From Acidicapsa acidisoli (GTDB lineage Bacteria > Acidobacteriota > Terriglobia > Terriglobales > Acidobacteriaceae), in the NCBI RefSeq assembly GCF_025685625.1, contig NZ_JAGSYI010000001.1:1922001-1986000 (forward strand): 64,000 nucleotides of DNA, written 5' to 3'. Below are positions 17,294-26,540 of this stretch, in pieces. Under the pieces are notes generated by a model, which worked only from the letters and a program-made list of their open reading frames with translations, had not been told where the DNA came from and searched no databases. The translations under genes and the position numbers were made by a program. Position 1 is the first letter of the stretch. Every line of letters starts with the position of its first letter.

Positions 17294-18535
17294 TTACTTG
17301 GAAGGGTCAGTCACCCGGCCCAGGAACAGAATCCCGCCCGAGCGATTGTCGCGAATTAGAAATAGAAACGGGTGATCCGCGCGGAAAACAATCGGCTGCT
17401 CCGGAACCGGCATGCGAGCCATCGCATGACGCATCATCACCCCCGTCGCCGCAGCCGCCTCGGTTCCTTCTTCATTCACATCAATGAAGGCCTTGTGGAT
17501 CACAGCCGAGATATACAGCCCACGCGGATCGTCGCTCATTCCGGAAAAATTCGCAGAGCCCTGTTGAAACGCCTGCACCATCCCCATCGCGCCCAGCTTG
17601 TGTCTCAGTCCAAACTGCTGCGTCATCTTGAAGCTCGGCAACGAGAGAATCACCTTGGGAACCGGTGCCAAACGGTGCAGCCAATCCTTCGCATTCGCCG
17701 AGTTCAGAGAGTCCTCCAGAGCAGGCAAGCCGCTCACGTCATTCGGCAGCAGCACAATCATAGAGAGTTCCTGGCTCTTGTAAGGAATCTCCAAAGCCTG
17801 AAACGATCCGCCGTTGAAGTAGTTAAATCGGCCTTCCCGATGCATCAGCCGGGCCTTCACCGATTGCGCCGAAGCAAGATGAAAATCCTCATCCAACGTC
17901 TTCGTCTTGTCGAATTGCGTCTCCCAGTTGCCCTTGAAATAGATGGCGTTCGTAAGCACCATCCTCGTCCTCGCATCCAGAACACCCGGCGCCAGCAGAT
18001 CCTTGATCTTGTTCTCGGTCTTCTCCGCAACCCACTGGTTGATCGTCTGCCGCGCAGCATCCGCGTCGAGCTTGAAGTCCACCGGATGGAAACCCGCGCC
18101 GTAGTCGTCCTTCGTCAGTTGCAGAAACGAGTCCAGAAACTTGTAACCCTGTTGCGCCCACAGCGCATCGGCCACGCGAAGCTGGTAACCCGCGTGCTCG
18201 GCATTGAGATCGTTCAACAGCGAACCCATTGCAGGGTGCAACCGCTCCGGCGGAAGTGTGAAACGTAGAGTTTTCGCCATTTCGGCAGCGGTTTGGCCGC
18301 GCGCGCCCGCATAGGTCATAGCCAGCGCCGTCGATATGCTTTCCGGCGAAAAGAAGAGATTGCCGCTCTGGCTCCGCAACTGGCCGTACAAGGCAACGGC
18401 AAAGCCGTTGTTCCCCTCAACAGCCGCAGTCCGGTCGGTAGAGTTCTCTGTGGGGGAATTAAGCGCCAGCGCAGGCGCCAATAGGACAAAGCATTCGATC
18501 AGCAGAACAAGAAGCAGCTTCATGCGGATCTCCAT
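17294..18535 (-). CDS. Serpin-family protease inhibitor, exported
   Basis: Suicide inhibitor of serine (or cysteine) proteases, probably exported: the N-terminus is a signal peptide (MKLLLVLLIECFVLLAPALA, start at 18535 or the ATG at 18523). The complete serpin fold is visible over about 375 residues: NLFFSPESISTALAMTYAGA, TRMVLTNAIYFKGNWETQFD, and the C-terminal FRADHPFLFLIRDNRSGGIL then FLGRVTDP. The reactive-centre hinge is canonical for an inhibitory serpin (NEEGTEAAAATGV). Counting from the hinge, P1 falls in the HAMARM stretch (Ala/Met), which would favour an elastase- or subtilase-like target; this is inference. Serpins are rare in bacteria. Neighbours are unrelated. Confidence 0.93.
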   Translation of the reverse strand: MEIRMKLLLVLLIECFVLLAPALALNSPTENSTDRTAAVEGNNGFAVALYGQLRSQSGNLFFSPESISTALAMTYAGARGQTAAEMAKTLRFTLPPERLHPAMGSLLNDLNAEHAGYQLRVADALWAQQGYKFLDSFLQLTKDDYGAGFHPVDFKLDADAARQTINQWVAEKTENKIKDLLAPGVLDARTRMVLTNAIYFKGNWETQFDKTKTLDEDFHLASAQSVKARLMHREGRFNYFNGGSFQALEIPYKSQELSMIVLLPNDVSGLPALEDSLNSANAKDWLHRLAPVPKVILSLPSFKMTQQFGLRHKLGAMGMVQAFQQGSANFSGMSDDPRGLYISAVIHKAFIDVNEEGTEAAAATGVMMRHAMARMPVPEQPIVFRADHPFLFLIRDNRSGGILFLGRVTDPSK

Positions 18536-18664
18536 GACGGAAGCGCGGCCGGAATTTCTCTTCGCGTACTACGCTAGTCCATTTCCGCCGACCCTGACTA
18601 CCAATCCATGACCAGCAATCCTGACTGGCAGTCCATCTGAATTGACTCTCTGCGCGGAAATCCG

Positions 18665-19828
18665 TCACTTTGCCGCGCGCATTCTGCCCCCCGGCATCAA
18701 GTCATAAATCTTGTCTCGCCAGACAATTGTGCTGGAAAGATAGCTCGCCGCCCAGAAGCCGAACCCCATCAGATCACGAACAGGATAGAGTACCAACAAC
18801 TCAAAGAGACTCGGGTCGTGAACGACTTTGCGCCCCGCGGCCCAGGCAATCGCCCAGCGGGTCAAAATACCCCAGGCAAAAAGCGACGCGCCCAGAGCAG
18901 GATGCCCCATCCCCAGCGCTGCGCCCAGCGCCAGCAGTCCGAATGGCATGCTAAAGGTTAGCGCCGTGCCAAAGTGTCCCTTCGGCCGCGAAAACCGGGT
19001 TGATTTCATCCAGCGCACCTGATGACTAAGTGAGTCCGCCAGGCTGTCGTTGAGGATCATGTGATCGATCACATGATGACTGAGCGCAACGCTTCGTCCT
19101 TGCTTGAAGACCTCGTTGCCCAGAACGTAATCGTCCGCGCAATAGTCGCCCAGCTTTGCCATTCCACCCATCGCTTCCACGCATTCGCGGCGCACAGCCA
19201 TCGTCGGCCCGAGAACGAACTGCATTCCTTCCAGCATGTTGGCCACCAGCACGCCAGCCGTCATCTCCACCGACATTCCCACCGCCTCAAGCCGCGCCCA
19301 GAGCCCGCCCTCGACCGCAACGCCTCGATAGAGGCAAGTCATCGCGCCGACCTTCGGATCATGAAATGGAGCAGATATGTTGCGCAGGTAGTCTGGCACG
19401 ACGCGAACATCGGAATCGCTGATGACAAGGATCGGATGTCTGGCTGCGGCCGTCATCACTTCCAGTGAATGCACCTTGGCATTGATATAGCGCAGTTCGC
19501 CCGTCGAGAAAAAGCGCGCCGGAATCTGCGGATAACGTGCAGCAACCCGACGCGCAATATCGAGTCCCGCGTCGCCGTCGTCACGAGCGCAGAAAAGGAT
19601 CTCGTACTGAGGATAATCTTGCTCAAAGAACGTAGTCAGGTTGGCTTCGAGGTCAGGCTCGCTGCCATGCAGCGGCTTCAGAAGACTCAGCGCCGGAGTG
19701 AAACTGTTTTTGGGCGAAGGATTGCGTCGACCGCGCAGATGATGCCGCGCGCCAGCCACGACCATCCCAGCAAAGACGGTGGAAGTGAGCAGACCAAAGA
19801 TTCCGATTGCGAGCAAAGACAAAAACAT
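18665..19828 (-). CDS. Ceramide glucosyltransferase-like / HpnI-type glycosyltransferase
   Basis: GT21-like enzyme; HpnI adds N-acetylglucosamine to bacteriohopanetetrol, ceramide glucosyltransferases act on sphingolipids. The 387-residue product has an N-terminal membrane helix (about 3-25), a GT-A domain with ALSLLKPLHGSEPDLEANL, the DSD metal motif (VISDSDVRV), GDYCADDYVLG (acidic catalytic residues) and the QVRWMKSTR (Q/R)xxRW acceptor motif, then three or four C-terminal membrane segments (about 275-365). Hopanoid genes are not in the window, so lipid acceptor identity rests on family similarity. It sits between the serpin and hspR genes without close spacing. Confidence 0.82.
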   Translation of the reverse strand: MFLSLLAIGIFGLLTSTVFAGMVVAGARHHLRGRRNPSPKNSFTPALSLLKPLHGSEPDLEANLTTFFEQDYPQYEILFCARDDGDAGLDIARRVAARYPQIPARFFSTGELRYINAKVHSLEVMTAAARHPILVISDSDVRVVPDYLRNISAPFHDPKVGAMTCLYRGVAVEGGLWARLEAVGMSVEMTAGVLVANMLEGMQFVLGPTMAVRRECVEAMGGMAKLGDYCADDYVLGNEVFKQGRSVALSHHVIDHMILNDSLADSLSHQVRWMKSTRFSRPKGHFGTALTFSMPFGLLALGAALGMGHPALGASLFAWGILTRWAIAWAAGRKVVHDPSLFELLVLYPVRDLMGFGFWAASYLSSTIVWRDKIYDLMPGGRMRAAK

Positions 19829-19879
19829 CCGAATTCCGTAAGTACAACATACTGGCTGAGGCCCAGCGAAGGATTCAGC

Positions 19880-20311
19880 CTAGGATTTCGGCGTACTTCG
19901 GCTGTTTTTGGCGGCTGAGGGTGTGGGGCGTGGAACAATGATCGGCTTGCGCAGCGGGACGATGGCGGATTTTGAAGCAGCGCCCGCCGCCTGGTGAATC
20001 TGCGTCAGCATTTCGGTGCGAACGTACTCGACAAAGCTATGCATCTGGCGGTTCATCTCCTCCATCCGCTCGCGCATTTGCAGAATAATAGCGATCCCCG
20101 CGATGTTCACTCCCAGGTCGCGCGCCAGGTTGAGGATGAACTCCAGCCGTTCCAGATCTTCGTCGGTGTAGAGCCGCGTATTTCCCTCGGTGCGCGACGG
20201 CTTCAGCAGACCCTCGCGCTCGTAAAGCCGCAGGGTCTGGGGGTGAATGTCATACATCTCAGCTACTGCCGAGATCATGTACGCGCCTTTGGATTTTCGC
20301 TTGGCAGTCAT
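19880..20311 (-). CDS. hspR: MerR-family heat-shock repressor HspR
   Basis: Represses dnaK/dnaJ-type chaperone genes and acts together with DnaK. The 143-residue protein has the MerR winged helix at residues 11-80 (YMISAVAEMYDIHPQTLRLY, EREGLLKPSRTEGNTRLYTD), a helical dimerisation segment (MRERMEEMNRQMHSFVEYVR) and a Pro/Lys/Ser-rich tail. It is the second gene after dnaJ on the minus strand, the usual dnaJ-hspR arrangement, with a 102-base gap. Confidence 0.9.
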   Translation of the reverse strand: MTAKRKSKGAYMISAVAEMYDIHPQTLRLYEREGLLKPSRTEGNTRLYTDEDLERLEFILNLARDLGVNIAGIAIILQMRERMEEMNRQMHSFVEYVRTEMLTQIHQAAGAASKSAIVPLRKPIIVPRPTPSAAKNSRSTPKS

Positions 20312-20413
20312 GGTTTAGGTTCGGTTTCGGTTCGATTTAGGTTCGGCTGTTGTGGTCTTTGCTCCGAGCTTAGTTTCCTCGAGTCCTGCATTCAATGTTA
20401 TTTGTCTTGGCGC

Positions 20414-21607
20414 TCACAGCTTGTCGAAGAGCGTGACGCGCGGATCCTGGTTGTTCAGCTTGGCAAATTCGCGCATGATTTCCTTGCTGCGCTCGTCATT
20501 GAGTTGCGGCACAACCACCTCCACAGTAACAATCTCGTCACCGCGCTGACCCGCGACGGAAGCGCTCTCAACTCCCCGCTCCCGCATGCGCAGCTTCTGT
20601 CCGCTCTGCGTGCCGGGCGGAATGCGCAGTTGCGCGCGGCCGTCGATAGTCGGCACGTCGACTTTCGCTCCGAGAGCCGCTTCAGCGATGGTGATCGGGA
20701 CGCTCAGGTGAATGTCGTCCGCAATGCGCGTGAAGACAGGATGGTGTCCGGTTCGGACGATCACGTAAAGGTCGCCCGGAGCGCCGCCGTTCAGCCCCGC
20801 ATTTCCTTTGCCTTGCAGTCGAATGCGTTGCCCGTCCCGGGTCCCGGCTTTGATGCGAAATTCAATGGATTCGGTGCGATGCACCAGTCCTTCGCCATGG
20901 CAGGTGGGGCAGGCGTTGGTGACGCGTCCCGTGCCGCCGCAACGAGGGCAGGGAATGTTGAACTTCATGCGCCCGCCCATTTGCGTTACCTGCCCGGTGC
21001 CGCTGCACTCCGGGCACTGCATCGGCGCGCCTGAAGAGGCCTGTCCGTGGCAGGTGGGGCAGACTTCCTGGCGCTGAATCTCGATCCGCGCATTGCCGCC
21101 GCGAATGGCGGTCCAGAACTCGACGGGCGCCTGGTATTCCAGATCCGTGCCAGGCTCGGGCCCACGTTGCCTGCGTGCTTGTTCATTACCCGAGAAGATG
21201 CCTGAGAATATGTCCCGAAAGCCGCCCCAGGAGGCTGAGCCGCCTTGGCTTCCGGCTGCTGGCCCTTGCCCAGCTCCAAAGCCGGAGAAATCGAAGCCGC
21301 CGAAGTCCACAGGCGGCGCGTTGCGGGCATTGGCCTGCTGGCGCGCATAGGCCTCGGCTGTCGCCGGGTCGATCTGATCGGAGTAGAAGCCTACCTGATC
21401 GTAGATCTTGCGCTTCTTGTCGTCCGAAAGGACATCATTCGCCTCAGAGATTTCCTTGAACTTCTCCTCGGCCCTCTTGTCGTTAGGATTGACGTCAGGA
21501 TGGTACTTGCGGGCGAGTTTGCGGAAGGCCTTGCGGATTTCGTCCGCAGTGGCCGTCTTCTTGACGCCGAGAGCACCGTAATAGTCTTTGTTTTGTGTGG
21601 TTGCCAT
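20414..21607 (-). CDS. dnaJ: Chaperone DnaJ (Hsp40)
   Basis: Co-chaperone that stimulates DnaK ATPase. The 397-residue product contains the J domain (residues 6-75, with HPD in [20 protein letters not shown]), a Gly/Phe-rich linker (about 95-135, [20 protein letters not shown]), the zinc-binding cysteine-rich domain with four CxxCxGxG-type repeats ([32 protein letters not shown]; about 185-245) and the C-terminal substrate-binding barrels. No dnaK or grpE is next to it in this window. Its upstream region has repeated TTAGATT/ATCTAAG motifs that may be regulatory. Confidence 0.95.
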   Translation of the reverse strand: MATTQNKDYYGALGVKKTATADEIRKAFRKLARKYHPDVNPNDKRAEEKFKEISEANDVLSDDKKRKIYDQVGFYSDQIDPATAEAYARQQANARNAPPVDFGGFDFSGFGAGQGPAAGSQGGSASWGGFRDIFSGIFSGNEQARRQRGPEPGTDLEYQAPVEFWTAIRGGNARIEIQRQEVCPTCHGQASSGAPMQCPECSGTGQVTQMGGRMKFNIPCPRCGGTGRVTNACPTCHGEGLVHRTESIEFRIKAGTRDGQRIRLQGKGNAGLNGGAPGDLYVIVRTGHHPVFTRIADDIHLSVPITIAEAALGAKVDVPTIDGRAQLRIPPGTQSGQKLRMRERGVESASVAGQRGDEIVTVEVVVPQLNDERSKEIMREFAKLNNQDPRVTLFDKL

Positions 21608-21624
21608 GTAGGTTTGTCAGCTTG

Positions 21625-21674
21625 CTTAGATTGCGCTCCCAGATTAGATTCATCGGCGAAGCCAACGATCTAAG
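21625..21674 (-). promoter_or_regulatory. Candidate operator repeats upstream of dnaJ
   Basis: Within 70 bases of the dnaJ start codon are CTTAGATT (21625-21632), TTAGATT (21644-21650) and the inverted GATCTAAG (21667-21674). The first pair is spaced 19 bases start to start. They are not the classical HspR (HAIR) sequence CTTGAGT-N7-ACTCAAG, but position and symmetry make them candidates for HspR autoregulation. Confidence 0.3.
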
Positions 21675-22128
21675 TGACTTCTCATCAACAATGCTAAGTC
21701 TTATTATGCGATAGTTTGCGATGCCTTGTTGGCTTGAGCGAAGGCGTTAGGCGGGGAAAATAAGAATACGAAGGGGAAGGGGTACTGCGTTGTTTTGGAT
21801 TTGTGTGGGGATATGTGCATCAATTTACATGATTTAGATGATTTTACGAGTGCGGAAAGTGCGTTTACATGACCATTTTTGCGCTGTTTCAGGACTGTTT
21901 TCGGCGCCGATTTCTCGCCGGAATGAGAGTCGCGCCTCTGGATTTCTTTGCGTCTGATTTGGATCTTCAGTAGTGGCCCGGTTTGAAGGTTAGGGGCATC
22001 AAGGCGGACCACCAAATAATTCCCATTCGCTGTGGCAAGGCGCAAAAGCCGCAAATTCTCTGCAAATCGAAGTCGCAGAAAACAAATAACCTCCAGCAAA
22101 CTCGCAAAGGCTCTTTCCCATTCAGCAA

Positions 22129-22152
22129 AAATTGCTCCACGTGGAACAATTT
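22129..22152. promoter_or_regulatory. parS-like palindrome (candidate ParB centromere site)
   Basis: The core TGCTCCACGTGGAACA (22133-22148) differs by one base from the fully symmetric parS form TGTTCCACGTGGAACA, and symmetry extends to 24 bases (22129-22152) with a single mismatched pair. It is the only such site I found here and lies in a noncoding gap. parA/parB are not in the window, so use as a chromosomal parS is inferred from sequence alone. Confidence 0.5.
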
Positions 22153-22355
22153 GAGAAGCCGCAAAATCAGGCAAAACCTTGGAAGAGGTAGCACAGCAAA
22201 ACTAGACACCTTCGTCCGTTGCACGTCAAGAGAGTGCCAAATCATGGGTTGATGGGATAACTTCCAAGGCTTCGGCAGCAATCTTTTAAGCGATCTGCCC
22301 TTCACTCTCAACTCGATCCAAAGCGGGTAGAATCAAGGAAGATCGAGAGGAATGA

Positions 22356-22751
22356 TTGAAGCGGACAACCAGCGCGCGCCGAACGTTCGGGGTCGAGACC
22401 ATCGAAGCCCGCGCCATGGGTGGTGTCCTTATTGGACTCTCCGTTCTGCTGATTGCTGTCATGCCGTGGACTGAATATTACTGGCAATTCGACAACTTCT
22501 TCCACGGCGGTCAAGATTTCGAGTTTGGCCTTCTCTCCACAATGATGATCTTGTGCCTGGTGATGCTGCTGATGCAGCTCGGCAAGCAGGATGTGACGAT
22601 TTTGCTCACCCTGCGGCGATGGTTATGGATCGTATTTCAACATCCCGACTCGAAGTCTCCCATTCTGCTATTCAGGATGGTGACGGCTTCCTATGCCGTG
22701 TCCCCGCCTGATCCCTCATCAGGTATGTGCGATCTTCCTCTTCGCATCTGA
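22356..22751 (+). CDS. Small two-helix membrane protein, unknown
   Basis: A 131-residue frame starting at TTG 22356 with AGAGGA just upstream; an in-frame ATG at 22416 is possible. It has two hydrophobic helices (about 22-40, GGVLIGLSVLLIAVMPW; and about 59-77, FGLLSTMMILCLVMLLMQLG) and a Trp/Arg-rich cytoplasmic tail (LRRWLWIVFQHPDSKSPI). Not recognised. Residues after about 112 look less protein-like and a further helical reading frame follows out of frame, so the 3' end may be frameshifted. Confidence 0.5.
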   Translation: MKRTTSARRTFGVETIEARAMGGVLIGLSVLLIAVMPWTEYYWQFDNFFHGGQDFEFGLLSTMMILCLVMLLMQLGKQDVTILLTLRRWLWIVFQHPDSKSPILLFRMVTASYAVSPPDPSSGMCDLPLRI

Positions 22752-22964
22752 TCTGTCCCGCCCTGCGCATCCTGAGAATGGCTCATTCTAGCCGTTCGTA
22801 AACTCCGCTATGCCCACGAGTTGCGGAAGTTCCTTGTCCATGCAGAACCGGATGAGGAAGATCGACTGGCGAAGCTGCGAAGAAGCTAGTTCTCTCTATT
22901 CGGAATCCGCGCACAACAGCAGTACGCATGGCATGAATTCACTTTGCCCCTATGGAGACAGCAC
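22752..22964 (+). other. Short coding-like fragment and leader of the next gene
   Basis: After a TGA, the frame to TAG at about 22890 reads RKLRYAHELRKFLVHAEPDE then EDRLAKLRRS, a charged amphipathic helix. It has no start codon of its own and may be the detached C-terminus of the preceding membrane protein gene. The remainder is the leader of the next gene, with GGAGA before the TTG at 22965. Confidence 0.3.
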
Positions 22965-23783
22965 TTGAAAAGCGTTTATCGTTCAGCTTTGGTGGGAGCC
23001 TTGTCCTTTTTTCTTCCAATAATCCTCTTCGCCCAGACCGATACTTCGGCGGTGCCAGATGCAAACCCTGCCAGGCCCACAGTCTCGACCCCGGCTACAC
23101 TAACCCCAGCCGGCTACCTGCAATTTGAGAATGGCGGTCTATTCGCTGCGAAGTCCCCCGAATTCTCAAGACGCCTCGGAATCGAACAGGTGACCAAGCT
23201 GTCTGTCGATAGCAGGGCACAATTTCTGGCGCTGTTCGAGCCGTTCACGCACAGCACCGGTGCGGCCGTCTCGGGCGATAGGCCGGGTGAAGTCTTCGCC
23301 GGCATGCAGGCGGTGATTTTGTCAGGTAAAGACGAGCGGCCAACGATCTCTGCTCAATATCTACGGCGACTTTATGCGAGCCCGGCTCCGGAACTTGATC
23401 TTGGCACTTTCGTGCAAAGCGCGACAATACTTCTGAGCGATGATTTGGGAGGTTTCCATTTCGACATGAATGGCCTCGTGATGGAGCAGCAGGACGACAC
23501 AACGAAAGTGCGGCAAGCACAGTTTGCACAAACGCTCTCGATCTCTCATCCGGTTGGCCGGTTTACTGTCTCAGGTGAGGTGTGGCACTTTGGGCAACCA
23601 TTGACTCACGGGTATGCCGTCGGAAATCTTTGGGCTGCGTCGTATCCGGTACGAAAGAATCTGGTAGTTGACGCCGGCTTCGATCACGGCTTCACCGGCA
23701 GCTCCACTCGGTGGGAGGGCTTTGCTGGATTCACATACCTTCTGCCCCATCGGCTCTGGCGTCAAAGGAACGGTCTCTATTGA
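22965..23783 (+). CDS. Exported outer-membrane-type beta-barrel protein, unknown
   Basis: 272 residues from TTG 22965, chosen because GGAGA lies six bases upstream and the product then begins with a standard signal peptide (MKSVYRSALVGALSFFLPII, cleavage near LFAQ). The mature part has TPAGYLQFENGGLFAAKSPE and then alternating hydrophobic/aromatic strands to the end (VDAGFDHGFTGSSTRWEGFA, GFTYLLPHRLW), resembling proteins annotated as transporter or MetA-pathway phenol-degradation porin-like. It is the first of three barrel-type genes followed by pstS, all on the plus strand. Role unknown; perhaps an outer-membrane channel. Confidence 0.7.
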   Translation: MKSVYRSALVGALSFFLPIILFAQTDTSAVPDANPARPTVSTPATLTPAGYLQFENGGLFAAKSPEFSRRLGIEQVTKLSVDSRAQFLALFEPFTHSTGAAVSGDRPGEVFAGMQAVILSGKDERPTISAQYLRRLYASPAPELDLGTFVQSATILLSDDLGGFHFDMNGLVMEQQDDTTKVRQAQFAQTLSISHPVGRFTVSGEVWHFGQPLTHGYAVGNLWAASYPVRKNLVVDAGFDHGFTGSSTRWEGFAGFTYLLPHRLWRQRNGLY

Positions 23784-23964
23784 GATCGGTGTCTATGACG
23801 TCAACCTTCGAGACAGTCTCGATCAGGTGTTGACCTCGCGACTGTGTTTGGATACTGGGGTGACGTATCTCTGTCTAAATTAAGAATTAAAGAACGATTG
23901 ATCTTTGTTACGACTCTGTCAATTATTCTCTAGGGGGTTACCCTCATTCCCGCGCGGAGGCTGG

Positions 23965-25554
23965 ATGCAACTCAGGTCGTCGACCCTTCCCGGGATGCCG
24001 TATGTAAACAGTCGCGAGCGGCGCGCAGCAGCCTCCAGCAGAAATAACTGCGCCGTTTCTGCGAGTAGCCTTGGGCAAGCGAATCTAGTGTGGGTACTCA
24101 CGATCACAAGATCCATCGTGCTGATGGTGATTGGTTCTTTGCTCGCACCATCTCTAGCCAGCGCGCAAAATGGCACCCCCGCGCCTCGTCCCGAGGACGA
24201 AGGGAGCCTCATGCAGCTGCTGACAGACAAGGGCCTGCACGACATTGAGAATGAAAGCTGGAATGCGTATGGACAGTTCACTTATATCTCAAGCTGGAAG
24301 CCTTCGTTCTATGCTCCCTATACCAACTTGAACGGCAGCATCAATTCGCTCCTTCCCACAGCCGAGAGGAGCTTCACCGGAACAGCGACACTTTATCTCG
24401 GCCTGCGGCTTTGGAAGGGCGGGGAAGCCTATCTGGTTCCAGAAGTCATTTCGGAGCAGCCGCTGTCGCAACTCAGGGGGTTGGGCGGAGCAATCCAGAA
24501 TTTCGAATTGCAAAAGGGCGGCGCGACTGTCCCTCAGGTCTATCGGTCTCGGCTTTTTCTCAAGCAGACGATTGGACTCGGCGGCAAGAGCGAAGTGGAG
24601 GAGTCAGGCCCTCTCCAATTGGGAACCCATTACGACAGCAGAAGACTCGTCTTTGTCGCAGGCAATTTTACGATTCTGGATTTCTTCGACACGAACGCTT
24701 TTGACGTCGATCCCCGCCAGGGCTTCCTCGGTCTGGGATTTATGACCTACGCTGCCTATGACTTTGCATCCGACGCACGCGGTTACTCGTACGGAGGCGT
24801 CGGAGAATTCCATTGGGATGACTGGGCAGTGCGCTACGGACGCATCACGCCCCCGAAGCAGCCCAATCAACTTCCCGTTGACTTCCGGCTTCTCAAGTAT
24901 TACGGGGACCAGGTGGAAGTGGAGCACAAGCACACAATTCACGAACAGGAAGGCATGGTTCGCCTGCTTGCCTACCGCAATCGCGAAAATATGGGACGCT
25001 TCAGTGACGCGATAGCTGCGTTTGAGGCAGACCCCCCAAAAAATGCTACTACCTGCACCGGATTCAATTACGGATCACAGAACGCCGGTGCCCCGGACCT
25101 TTGCTGGGCACGAAAACCGAACGTGAAAGAGGGCATCGGCGCGTTTGCTGAGCAGTACATTGGACACGACATCGGCGTCTTCGGCCGCGGAATGTACTCC
25201 GACGGAAAGACCGAAGTGTACGCCTACACATCGACGGACCGTTCTGCGACAGTAGGAGTGCTGGCGAAGGGGTCCGCATGGTCGCGATCCAAAGATGTCA
25301 TGGGCATTGGCGGCAACTTTGGATGGATCTCAGATATTCATGCGAAATACCTCGGCATGGGAGGCATCGACGGATTTGTTGGTGACGGCGCCATCACAGC
25401 AGCCGCGGAAAAATCTTTGGATTTGTTCTATAGCGCCAACTTGGGCAAGGTTTATTGGCTGACTGGCGATTACCAGCACATCACGAATCCCGGCTTTAAC
25501 GCCGCTCGCGGCCCCGTCAATGTCTTTACGGTGAGAGTCCATGGCGAGTTCTAA
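23965..25554 (+). CDS. Carbohydrate-selective porin OprB-like
   Basis: Outer-membrane channel related to OprB. The mature protein shows GLHDIENESWNAYGQFTYIS, ATLYLGLRLWKGGEAYLVPE, RRLVFVAGNFTILDFFDTNA and YWLTGDYQHITNPGFNAARG, landmarks of this porin family, and ends in Phe (VRVHGEF), as barrels do. The hydrophobic signal (ITRSIVLMVIGSLLAPSLASA) is preceded by a poorly convincing N-terminal stretch; I give ATG 23965, which has GGAGG four bases upstream, but translation could start at GTG 24088. The stop overlaps the next start by 14 bases, so the two are translationally coupled. Confidence 0.85.
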   Translation: MQLRSSTLPGMPYVNSRERRAAASSRNNCAVSASSLGQANLVWVLTITRSIVLMVIGSLLAPSLASAQNGTPAPRPEDEGSLMQLLTDKGLHDIENESWNAYGQFTYISSWKPSFYAPYTNLNGSINSLLPTAERSFTGTATLYLGLRLWKGGEAYLVPEVISEQPLSQLRGLGGAIQNFELQKGGATVPQVYRSRLFLKQTIGLGGKSEVEESGPLQLGTHYDSRRLVFVAGNFTILDFFDTNAFDVDPRQGFLGLGFMTYAAYDFASDARGYSYGGVGEFHWDDWAVRYGRITPPKQPNQLPVDFRLLKYYGDQVEVEHKHTIHEQEGMVRLLAYRNRENMGRFSDAIAAFEADPPKNATTCTGFNYGSQNAGAPDLCWARKPNVKEGIGAFAEQYIGHDIGVFGRGMYSDGKTEVYAYTSTDRSATVGVLAKGSAWSRSKDVMGIGGNFGWISDIHAKYLGMGGIDGFVGDGAITAAAEKSLDLFYSANLGKVYWLTGDYQHITNPGFNAARGPVNVFTVRVHGEF

Positions 25555-26503
25555 ACCAAATCTCGGCTGTGTCTACGCTTTGCTGGCTGGACTGGCGCTC
25601 TTCAGCCTCCGGCCTTCGCTTGCGGATGCGCAGCAACAACCGTCTGGTTTCGCGGTCGAGCGCTTCTATCAGTCCGCTCCCGGCGGCGGTTGGTTCATCA
25701 TGGATGACCTCGACATCAGTGGCCGGCTCGGTGGCGCAATCTCTCTTACATCCGGCTACGCAAGAAACCCGCTGGTCATCACAGGCCCGGATGGCAGGCA
25801 GAAGCTTGCGGTTGTGTCGGAGGAGGCATTCGTCGACATCGGCGGCGCCGTCACCCATGATCGCTTTCGAGCTTACGTTGACTTTCCCATGCCCCTTTTG
25901 GTCACTGGAACGAGCGGAACGCTTGGTGAGTATCAGTTCACTGCACCGTCGGTAAGCCTGGGGATCAATCCCGACACCGTGTCCGACCCTCGTATCGGCG
26001 TCGACGCTCGCTTGTTTGGAGAGCCGGGTAGCTTGCTTCGTCTCGGAGCAGGTGCACAAGTCATCATTCCTTCCGGAAGTCGCGCCGATTACGTGACCGA
26101 TGCCAGATATCGCGGAATGTTTCGGTTTCTAGCTGCCGGAGATGCCGGACCTTACAGCTATGCGGGGCAGCTCGGGATTCATGTTCGTCCGCTCAATGAT
26201 GCTCCCGACCCCGGGAGTCCAAACGGGAATGAGTTCCTGTACGGCATAAGCGGCGGGCGCAAGTTTGCCGGGCAGAATGGCTGGGCAGTGATTGCGGGTC
26301 CTGAGATATTCGGAGAAACAGCTTTTCACCAGTTTTTCAGCGGGGAGACGGGCACGGAGGCTCTTCTGACAGGACGCTTGGAACATACCGGGACGGAGCG
26401 GAATTTGCGGATAAAGCTGGGCGTCGGGCATGCTCTCGTGCAAAACTTCGGAGCGGCACAATGGCGAGTCGTATTCGGAGTAGAGTTATTCGGGCATAAG
26501 TAG
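25541..26503 (+). CDS. Outer-membrane beta-barrel protein, unknown
   Basis: 320 residues with signal peptide (YALLAGLALFSLRPSLADAQ). The mature N-terminus FAVERFYQSAPGGGWFIMDD and the later strands (RLGAGAQVIIPSGSRADYVT, YAGQLGIHVRPLNDAPDPGS, WRVVFGVELFGHK) are typical of the barrel that precedes OmpA domains in some Gram-negatives, but no OmpA C-terminal domain follows. The ATG lies inside the end of the OprB gene (14-base overlap), so expression is coupled. Substrate unknown; position between OprB and PstS suggests a common uptake or sensing role. Confidence 0.75.
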   Translation: MASSKPNLGCVYALLAGLALFSLRPSLADAQQQPSGFAVERFYQSAPGGGWFIMDDLDISGRLGGAISLTSGYARNPLVITGPDGRQKLAVVSEEAFVDIGGAVTHDRFRAYVDFPMPLLVTGTSGTLGEYQFTAPSVSLGINPDTVSDPRIGVDARLFGEPGSLLRLGAGAQVIIPSGSRADYVTDARYRGMFRFLAAGDAGPYSYAGQLGIHVRPLNDAPDPGSPNGNEFLYGISGGRKFAGQNGWAVIAGPEIFGETAFHQFFSGETGTEALLTGRLEHTGTERNLRIKLGVGHALVQNFGAAQWRVVFGVELFGHK

Positions 26504-26540
26504 ATCGCACTGGTTTCCATTGAGTTGGAGGATAATCCCT

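Larger units (their letters stand above)
21608..22355. other. 748-base intergenic region, no convincing gene
   Basis: AT-richer than its surroundings. A 156-codon minus-strand frame (21704-22174) shows no domain, no Shine-Dalgarno and biased, low-complexity composition; I regard it as chance. The left end is the dnaJ promoter region; the middle holds the CACGTG palindrome listed separately. Otherwise nothing recognised. Confidence 0.5.

Noticed and set aside
21704-22174. 156-codon minus-strand frame in the intergenic gap
   Set aside because: No domain, no Shine-Dalgarno, and it would cover the palindromic parS-like site; composition is not protein-like.
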